64,000 nucleotides of DNA from Vesta saturnalis (taxonomy: Eukaryota; Arthropoda; Insecta; Coleoptera; Lampyridae): positions 5,910,001-5,974,000 of the forward strand of contig JARFJB010002009.1 of the NCBI GenBank assembly GCA_036346205.1, given 5' to 3'. A model generated the notes under the pieces. That model worked only from the letters and a program-made list of their open reading frames with translations, made no database searches and was not told the origin of the DNA. Made by a program: the position numbers and the translations under genes. Shown here piece by piece: positions 56,340 to 64,000 of this stretch; position 1 is the stretch's first letter; each line of letters opens with the position of its first letter.

Positions 56340-59308
56340 GACCGTAGTTATTATAAAAATATGGTATCGGGATGCGGTCTAGTTAAAATGAAAATAACTC
56401 TTTATTTAATTCAAGCTTTGAAATATTTTATTTCTTCATCAGGAATCTGTGTAAGATGAACATAAGTGAGAAATAATCTATTAACATCATAAAGACTACT
56501 TACTAAATGCGAGAATTATAAACTAACTAACATTATTGTACAGAAGAGTTGATTACAATTTAAAATCACAACTTAAAATGAAGACAGTTATTGAAGTCTT
56601 TCAAAATTATAAAATTGACATGTATACCTACTGCGTTACAAACTAAAATTCTTAGACGATATGATTTATGAAACCTGTTGTACTGAATCAATTCAAATTA
56701 GTACTCAGAATAAATGAATAGATGTTGCTTAGATTATCTAGATCAGTTTTGTAATTTAAAGTATCTTGAGTACTGAAAATGTGAGTCATTTCAAGGAAAA
56801 GTCTGCTTCTATAATTAATTTCTGTGTCTAAAATTTTAACGTTAGGAAAATTTGGAATGTGATTGGTGTTTTACTATGTTTTGCTAAAGCACAAGAATTT
56901 TTTCCTATTTTACAGTCACTTCTATGCTAAGTAAGTCTTGTTTTAAGCCATTGTGATGTTTGTCCAATATATATTTTATTGCATTCGTTACAAGGAATGG
57001 AATATACAACATTAGATTTACTAAGAATTGGAGTTCTGTCTTTTAATTTTGAAAAAAGTTTTTTGATAGGTTTAATGTTATATTTCGCTATACGTATTTG
57101 TTCGTTGTTTAAGATATTACATAAGATTGGTGTTAAGTTTAGTATGTAAGGGATTCTTTTGTTAATCATGTTTGTTTGTGTCAAGTATGTATTTTGAAAA
57201 TTAATTTGAGAATTGAATGGTGTACTGTATAATAAATTTTTTAATAATGTTTTTGGATAACCATTGTTACTAAAAATCAAAAATAAGTTATCTAGATTCT
57301 TTTTGTGTAATGATTGATGCGAAATCTTAAGTATTCTGTTCTTGAGACCCAGAACAGTATTAATTTTTTGATTAAAGGTATGATTAGAATAGTAATTAAT
57401 ATATCTACCTGAGTTAGTTGGTTTTTGATACCAATCTATTATTAAACTGTTATTAGGTTTTCTTATGATTCTGGTATCTAAGAAGGGGATACTATTATTG
57501 TTTTCTTCTTCTAATGTAAACTGAATATGTTTATTAAAACTGTTAAAAATCTCTAGAATTTTATGGGTTACCTAAAGTACATAAAAATAATATACCCCTT
57601 AGACCTATAGTTTGTTCTATCAATTCACCAACACATGCACTCTCTAGCTTTGTTGCAAACATTTTATCAAATTCCTTTAACAATATAAATGATTCAATAC
57701 CAAAGATTCTTTTACTTTTGCATCAACATACAATAATTTTCAATTACCACATAATTACATTTTGATTTCTCTAGACGTTGTCTCTTTATTTACTAACATA
57801 CCATTGGATCTAATACTTTCAATAATAGAAACTAAATGGGATATTATAGAACCACATTGCAATTTTTCAAAACAATTTTTTATCCTAACTATTAACTTTA
57901 TTTTCAATAATACCTATTTTTCCTTCAATAGTATTTTTATAAGCAAATTTTTGGCACCCTATGGGATCTTCTCTTAGTCCTATACTTGCTACAATAGTAA
58001 TGGATTCTCTTTTGATCATGTATTACCTTTACTTAACTTTGATATCCCTTTAATTAAAAAATACGTAGATGATGTAATTATTGCCATACCCAATGATACT
58101 AACATTCAAGTTCTAGAGATTTTTAACAGTTTTAATAAACATATTCAGTTTACATTAGAAGAAGAAAACAATAATAGTATCCCCTTCTTAGATACCAGAA
58201 TCATAAGAAAACCTAATAACAGTTTAATAATAGACTGGTATCAAAACCAACTAACTCAGGTAGATATATTAATTACTATTCTAATCATACCTTTAATCAA
58301 AAAATTAATACTGTTCTGGGTCTCAAGAACAGAATACTTAAGATTTCGCATCAATCATTACACAAAAAGAATCTAGATAACTTATTTTTGATTTTTAGTA
58401 ACAATGGTTATCCAAAACATTATTAAAAAATTTATTATACAGTACACCATTCAATTCTCAAATTAATTTTCAAAATACATACTTGACACAAATAAACATG
58501 ATTAACAAAAGAATCCCTTACATACTAAACTTAACACCAATCTTATGTAATATCTTAAACAACGAACAAATACGTATAGCGAAATATAACATTAAACCTA
58601 TCAAAAAACTTTTTTCAAAATTAAAAGACAGAACTCCAATTCTTAGTAAATCTAATGTTGTATATTCCATTCCTTGTAACGAATGCAATAAAATATATAT
58701 TGGACAAACATCACAATGGCTTAGAACAAGACTTACTCAGCATAGAAGTGACTGTAAAATAGGAAAAAAATTCTTGTGCTTTAGCAAAACATAGTAGAAA
58801 CACCAATCACATTCCAAATTTTCCTAACGTTAAAATTTTAGACACAGAAATTAATTATAGAAACAGACTTTTCCTTGAAATGACTCACATTTTCAGTACT
58901 CAAGATACTTTAAATTACAAAACTGATCTAGATAATCTAAGCAACATCTATTCATTTATTCTGAGTACTAATTTGAATTGATTCAGTACAACAGGTTTCA
59001 TAAATCATATCGTCTAAGAATTTTAGTTTGTAACGCAGTAGGTATACATGTCAATTTTATAATTTTGAAAGACTTCAATAACTGTCTTCATTTTAAGTTG
59101 TGATTTTAAATTGTAATCAACTCTTCTGTACAATAATGTTAATTAGTTTATAATTCTCGCATTTAGTAAGTAGTCTTTATGATGTTAATAGATTATTTCT
59201 CACTTATGTTCATCTTACACAGGTTCCTGATGAAGAAATAAAATATTTCGAAAGCTTGAATTAAATAAAGAGTTATTTTCATTTTTAACTAGACCGCATC
59301 CCGATACC

Positions 59309-59316
<8 letters not shown>
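56340..59316 (+). mobile_element. Penelope-like retroelement, inverted partial dimer in (TA)n
   Basis: 56340-57562 is a nearly exact reverse complement of 58113-59310, giving 1.2-kb arms around a unique 550-bp centre. The tip sequences ATATGGTATCGGGATGCGG and CCGCATCCCGATACCATAT face TA tracts. An inverted, 5'-truncated second copy at the head is a known Penelope arrangement. Left-arm frames on the minus strand (57280-56927) are simply the mirrored 3' half. Confidence 0.85.
57562..58980 (+). pseudogene. Penelope-like reverse transcriptase and GIY-YIG endonuclease
   Basis: Reverse transcriptase motifs in order and in several frames: FYGLPKVHKN and PLRPIVCSINSPTHALSSFV (57562-57660), ISLDVVSLFTNIPLDL (57766-), MGSSLSPILATIVMDSLL (57960-), KYVDDVIIAIPN with the catalytic YVDD (58060-), then IPFLDTRIIRKPNNS. 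The endonuclease is in the frame 58483-58794: VVYSIPCNECNKIYIGQTSQ with the GIY-YIG-type IYIGQT and a CxxC, then RTRLTQHRSDC. The upstream N-terminal third is absent. At least four frameshifts disable it. Confidence 0.85.
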
Positions 59317-59363
<47 letters not shown>

Positions 59364-59365
59364 AT
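59317..59365. repeat. (TA)n microsatellite
   Basis: TA run at the right end of the Penelope-like element. Confidence 0.95.
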
Positions 59366-59989
59366 TTAACTTTATGGTGTAAACGTCAAGTATCCAATTA
59401 AACGAATTTTAATTAAATTCCTATATAGCTCTCTACGGAAGCATTTCCGGACCTATATTAATATGAAATTGTTTTCTTATTTTTTTGTACATAGTGACCA
59501 CCTGAGATTTGTCATATGAATTTCCGGATACCCTATATGAATCTTTATTATTTAGTTGGGCTGGTGTCCTTCTAGTGGTGGTACCTTGATATTTTGACAA
59601 TAAATAAATACAGGGTGTTCAAAATCTAACAATAAATATTAACTGGAGAAAATGGTTGTCAATTTTTTACCTAAACCCCCTGTTTTATAAATGTATCTTA
59701 TTTAATAGCTGTTAAAAACAAGGGTGACTTTATGTAAGGTTGTCTATTCTAAAAATTTTTAGTTTTTGAAATATTTGTATATAGTAAAAATGCTATACGG
59801 CTTCTACTTAGCTAAAAAATCCTTATTTTAATAAATGATATAAATCAATCTAAGACAGTGAAATCAGGAGAACTATGAGTCCTTAGAAAAGGTCCATAGT
59901 TATAAAATGTTGCATGTAAGAAGTTGGTTCCGCAAGAGGTGAATTGCTTAAATATTGATTTGTAAGTTTTCTGGAATATTTAAATATCT
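59366..59989. other. Spacer with one element-like left end
   Basis: AT-rich. TACAGGGTGTTCAAAATCTA at 59611-59630 resembles a left terminus of the CAGGGTG families and may belong to the remnant at 59990-60539. No gene was recognised. Confidence 0.4.
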
Positions 59990-60539
59990 TTCTCCTAGAA
60001 AATTTAATACATAATTTAATATGGGGACATAATTTGTTTTGTATTACTTTACTATTCCATCATTTCTTACAGCACAAAATACGTTAACTTGCCAGGATTC
60101 TTGAAAATTCTACAAATATCAGGTGTCGTCTTGTATCATCTTTAAAATATATTCGCAAAATTGCAAATCAGTATCTCTTTAGAGACATTAAATAAGGGTG
60201 GAAGTTGTGTTGGAACAGAATTCGATATATTGAGCTCTTCGAGATTCTTCTTTGTAGAACCACTTGTCTTAACGATATACCCCAAGATATCCCAGAATTG
60301 CAATTTCGACATTTTCATTATTGAGAATGGATTTCCTTTTATCCATTTTTGCCGTAACGGTGAAAAAATTTTTCAAATTTTCCAATATTTGTTTAACACT
60401 GTTCAATGACGGTTTCTATTTATCTGGATATCTATCAGCAAATGTCTGGCATGTTCTTGATGAAACTTTTTTACATTCCCCATAGATTATAAACCGGTTT
60501 AAATACTTTTCATGCTTATAATATAATCGACCAGACATG
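59990..60539 (-). pseudogene. DD41D-like transposase remnant
   Basis: Minus strand from ATG 60539: MSGRLYYKHEKYLNRFIIYG, then ECKKVSSRTCQTFADRYPDK and a stop, close to GECNRIASRTCRVFHERYP of 41662-42744. After shifts FCEYILKMIQDDT and FQESWQVNVFCAVRND are recognisable. The first-aspartate block between these is deleted and the C-terminal half is missing. Confidence 0.6.
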
Positions 60540-60769
60540 ATTTTTATTGATAATTGTCAAGTGGGAAGGAATAGTGACATTTCTGCAGTGCTGTATTGAT
60601 TTTTCGTCGCGTTTCGCCGTTGTGGATTTTTCATATAGGAGAAATTGATGTTTAGGCCTGCAAACGCTATTTTTGATAAAATTTAATATATGTCAAAAAC
60701 AGTTAGGAAGTACGTCTATAATTTTGCGTAGAATCTAAAAATGAAATAACACATTTAAAAGAAGTAAGG

Positions 60770-61490
60770 CGTTAGCTTCCGGTATAACCGAAAATATTTT
60801 AGCCGAATTTGACTTTAGTAAACTACCAAATTTTCAAAATATTCCAAAGTCTATTTTCCGAAAACTCGATCGCGGCTATTTGTCATGGGGCATCCTGTAT
60901 ATAGTAAAATATGGTATTTTAATACAAGCCTAAAAAGATTTTCCTTGAATAGGATTAGATCCCACGGTCTCGTATTATCACACGCGCGCTTCGAACTACC
61001 CACTGAGAGACTGAATGCCACTCGATTTAACTCGTTTAAATATGTGTATTATTGTAATTTTGTTATATTTAAATAACATTGTTAACAGTTACTATTTGTG
61101 CGTAAGTCATGCGACCCGCACATTGCTAAGGTTGTACACTCAACCATCTTGTAACTGGTATAATTACCATTAATGTATGCAAATACTATTTTTTTGTTTA
61201 ATTATTGTTATTTCTTATGTTTATTAAATTAGGCACCTTTATAAAATACGTCAAACATGTTATGATCAAAACAAAAATAAATGAAGAAATGTGTTTTGCT
61301 TAAAACAAATAAAAACTTGAATAACCTTACAAAACGAAATATTGACAAGCTATTTTATTTTAGATGTATACATATATACTTTGAAAAATTTTCAAAATTT
61401 GGCAGTTTACTAAAGTCGATGGACGCAATTCGGCTAAAATAACTTCAAGATGGTTGCATTTTCGGTTATACCGGAAGGGGATACGTTTTA
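60770..61490. repeat. Degraded palindromic element
   Basis: CTTCCGGTATAACCGAAAAT (60778-) and following blocks recur inverted at 61385-61480, including TTTACTAAAGTC and CGGCTAAAAT. A second pair, GTTTAGGCCTGCAAACGC (60650) and its complement (62550), encloses this and the next element, suggesting nested insertions. Confidence 0.5.
60950..61025 (-). other. tRNA-like pseudogene or SINE head
   Basis: Minus strand reads TCTCTCAGTGGGTAG (A-box-like), GAAGCGCGCGTGTGATAATA (anticodon-arm-like) and CCGTGGGATCTAATCCTA (B box GGTTCGAATCC with two changes). The order and spacing suit a tRNA but the acceptor ends do not pair well. Confidence 0.45.
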
Positions 61491-61531
61491 CTTAAATTAA
61501 ATGGAACATCCTATATGTTATTTTTGACATA

Positions 61532-62524
61532 CAGGGTGATTCGTGAGGAGCCCCCATACTTCAGGAAAAGATAGATTTAATCCTTTTAATACAACACTTT
61601 CATATAAACGCAAGTACAATAGTTCTTCGTTTCCGCATACAGGTTGTCAAAGTTACAAAAAAAAGTTGATTTTTGAAATATCTCCCAAACGAAAATTAAT
61701 ACGTTTTATTATGAAAAGTGGCGTAGAACGAAAAGGGCAGTTCAACCTTATAATCCATAATTTCTACGCCAATGGTGTAAATTCGATTTTTTTATTAAAA
61801 TACGAATCTTTGATGTTTTTCGGATAAAAAAGGCACATTATGTCTCTAAATCGATAACTTTAACAGTTTCTAAGATATTTGCATTTTTAGGTATTTATTA
61901 CCAACTGCTTAGGCAGATTTATTAACTATGACACCCTGTATCTCGAAAACGAAGCACTATTGGACTTACGTTTATATGAAAGTTTTGTGTTAAAATGATT
62001 AGATTTATTATTTCCTGAAGTTACGTGTATTCTTTCCGAAACACTGATTTTCACGTTTTGATGTTGTTTCCCAAATACTACAGAATAATAATAATCTGCC
62101 TAAGCAATTAGTTGGTAATAAATACCTAAAGATTCAAATATCTTAGAAACTGTAAAGTTATCGAATTAGACAAAGTATACCTTTTTTATCTGAAAAACAT
62201 CAAGTTTTCGTATTTTAATAAAAAAAAAAATTCAATTTACTCCATTGGCGTAGAAATTAGGGATTAAAAGATCGTACGCCCTTTTCGTGCTACGCCACTG
62301 TACATAATAAAAACGTATTAATAAGCTAAAACTAAAACAAGAGTAAGAAAAATACCTTTCTCGTTTTGGAGATATTTAAAAAATCAACTTTTTTTTATAA
62401 CTTTGACACCCTGTATCTCGAAAACAAAGCACTATTGGATTTACGTTTATATGACAGTTTTGTGTTAAAATGATTAGATCTGTCATTTCTTGAAATATAG
62501 GGGGTTCCTCACGAATCACCCTGT
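61532..62524. mobile_element. ~990-bp palindromic MITE
   Basis: Ends CAGGGTGATTCGTGAGGAGC and GGTTCCTCACGAATCACCCTG. Both arms hold the TTCTACGCCAATGG-like block, and a 95-bp stretch from GACACCCTGTATCTCGAAAA occurs twice in direct orientation (61930 and 62406). No coding capacity. A partial relative is at 47050-47400. Confidence 0.7.
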
Positions 62525-63011
62525 ATATAAAATGCTTGTTCGAAAATGGCGTTTGCAGGCCTAAACATAGCTATCTATTTCTCTTACACAGAGTCGCTGT
62601 TAAAGATGGAATCTAAGTTGTAGTGCTTAAACGGTTCAACATACGGAACTCAAAATTTCCGAATTGAAACTAAATGTATTTGCGCATATTTTTGCACAAT
62701 AAACATTTTTATTATGAAATTTTAAGCATACAGGGTAGACTATTTTAAGTGATACACGCGAATATCTCGAAAAGGAGAAGTTTTTTCAAAAAATGTTTCA
62801 GACAAAAGTTTTATGGCTTTAACGGGGAAAGATGATGACATTATCAATTTAATTGTAGGGATTTTATCATGGCGGCCATTTTTTTAAATGGACGTGGATT
62901 TTTTTTTTAATGAAAGGTGTAGCTGGCAATAAGACAAATACAACAGTTTTTTTGTTTTTTTTCATCGTATCACTTTTCACTGAGTTACGGTGTTCCAAAG
63001 TTTATAAATTA

Positions 63012-63275
63012 AGTAAAAGTTTCCACCCCTCCATAGTGTACGTATTTTGTAACTCCACATCACTCTGCATCTCGCTCTCTCTCTCCCTCTCTGTATTGTT
63101 CCTATCCGTTATCTGGACTGATTCTGTTTGGTGGTCAACCAGCTCCAGGATGATTGACACGCATTTCCCCGTGCTTAGCATTAACCAGGATGAACGACGT
63201 GGACGTGACGGGGATTTCATCCCTTTAGGGTGCTTGATTAACGTGAGTTCCCTTGCCTCTCACGATTTTTTTTTA
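63012..63275. other. Unidentified insert in the last element
   Basis: A GC-richer segment with a CTCTCTCTCCCTCTC run (63075-63095) lies between the left arm and the transposase remnant, with no counterpart elsewhere in the window. The open frames on both strands have no recognised motif. It could be a retroelement 3' end or SINE. Confidence 0.4.
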
Positions 63276-63611
63276 CAATAGATGTTGAAAGATGTTTCCA
63301 TTTTCTTGAATACATAACGCGATCTTCGCTCAAAATGGCTAACACTTGCCCGTGGTATGTTTGTACACGCAGTTTAGATTTTCTGGATCATGTCTTCTCG
63401 AGTTGTGGGCTCCCGCTCGTACACGACATTTTTTACATAACCCCATAAATCAAAGTCGGATGATGTCAAATCGGGAGATCGCATAACAACAGCATTCGGA
63501 TGACGCCTATTTGAATACCGAACTTGATAAAGAGCAGCAGCTTGACGATAACTATTACGACATTCGCATAAGCATTATGTCAACCCTTTTTTGTGGAGGA
63601 TAATCACTCAT
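63276..63611 (-). pseudogene. Transposase with N-terminus fused to C-terminus by internal deletion
   Basis: From ATG 63611: MSDYPPQKRVDIMLMR, then in a shifted frame NSYRQAAALYQVRYSNRRHP (first DNA-binding region). This passes directly into MRSPDLTSSDFDLWGYVKN, which carries the third catalytic aspartate, and ERAPTTREDMIQKI, with a stop, then a decayed C-terminal helix (HFERRSRYVFKKMETSFN). The second DNA-binding domain and first two catalytic residues, about 200 codons, are gone. Confidence 0.7.
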
Positions 63612-64000
63612 TATTTTTAATGTCGACGTGGATTTTAACGAGTACCAAATGTTAACCGCCAATATGATAACCAAAACGAGCACTAAACTTAACTGTCAAC
63701 TTACATGTAATAAACAAGTGTTATTTTTTCATCGTATATCAAGATATCAATGTATTTATGCGGTACTTTTTTTACTTTTAATTAATTTATAAACTTTGCA
63801 ACACCGTAACTCAGTGAAAAGTGATCCGATGAAAAAAAAACAAAAAACTGTTGTATTCGTCTTATTGCCAGCTACAACTTTCATTTGGAAAAAAATCCAC
63901 TCCCATTTAAAAAAATGGCTGCCATGATGACATCACTAAAGTGGCGGCATCTACAATTAAATTGATAATGTCATCATATTTCCCCCTCAAAGCCATAAAA

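Larger units (their letters stand above)
62731..64000 (-). mobile_element. DD41D deletion derivative, cut by the window edge
   Basis: Left end CAGGGTAGACTATTTTAAG at 62731. The left arm (to about 63015) recurs inverted from about 63770 to the window end, including the CTGAGTTACGGTGTT and TAGCTGGCAATAAGAC blocks. The right tip lies outside the window. Confidence 0.75.

Noticed and set aside
56927..57280. Separate minus-strand gene at the left of the Penelope-like element
   Set aside because: It is the mirrored 3' half of the same element, an inverted partial copy.

Overview
This window reads as eukaryotic nuclear DNA, most likely from an insect and possibly a beetle (the order is inference only). 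It is strongly AT-rich and almost gene-free. Spliceosomal introns with GT..AG borders are visible, long (TA)n and (TG/CA)n microsatellites abound, and nearly every recognisable coding stretch belongs to an animal transposon: mariner-type DDE transposases, jockey-type non-LTR retrotransposons, a Penelope-like element and tRNA-derived SINEs. There is no operon, Shine-Dalgarno site, rRNA or CRISPR array. No ordinary host gene was identified; the nearest candidate is a small three-exon Myb/SANT gene with a frameshift.

Layout. 1-6.4 kb: an inverted-repeat pair (984-1257 / 6133-6394) brackets about 5.4 kb holding the Myb/SANT gene (2182-1569, minus) and a minus-strand non-LTR fragment. 6.4-8.9 kb: a 5'-truncated, GC-rich jockey-like retrotransposon abuts the right repeat. 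10-17 kb: three copies of an IS630/Tc1-mariner relative with an unusually long D..E spacing of about 81 residues, one carrying a nested mariner-like element that itself carries a retrotransposon scrap. 17.5-25.5 kb: a mariner pseudogene, several degraded DD41D-type remnants, a cryptic TG-rich tract and a SINE. 25.65-30.26 kb: a 4.6-kb element with terminal inverted repeats of about 1 kb and a 6-bp target duplication, resembling a deletion derivative of a Polinton/Maverick. 31.4-64 kb: a dense run of DD41D (rosa-type) elements and their palindromic derivatives, many with ends abutting (TA)n tracts, plus a Penelope-like element also inside (TA)n.

How it works together. One transposase looks uninterrupted (48208-49269, 353 aa, D157/D247/D289 with 41 residues between the last two). 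A second (41662-42744) is broken only by two stop codons. The other copies have frameshifts, internal deletions or a replaced catalytic residue. Several copies have very long inverted arms, in two cases reaching into the 3' end of the transposase gene. Short palindromic elements with the same CAGGGTG-type ends look like non-autonomous relatives. A 16-bp motif is shared between the arms of the 4.6-kb element and those of a DD41D element, although the families look unrelated. All statements rest on reading the sequence by eye; no database search or alignment program was used.
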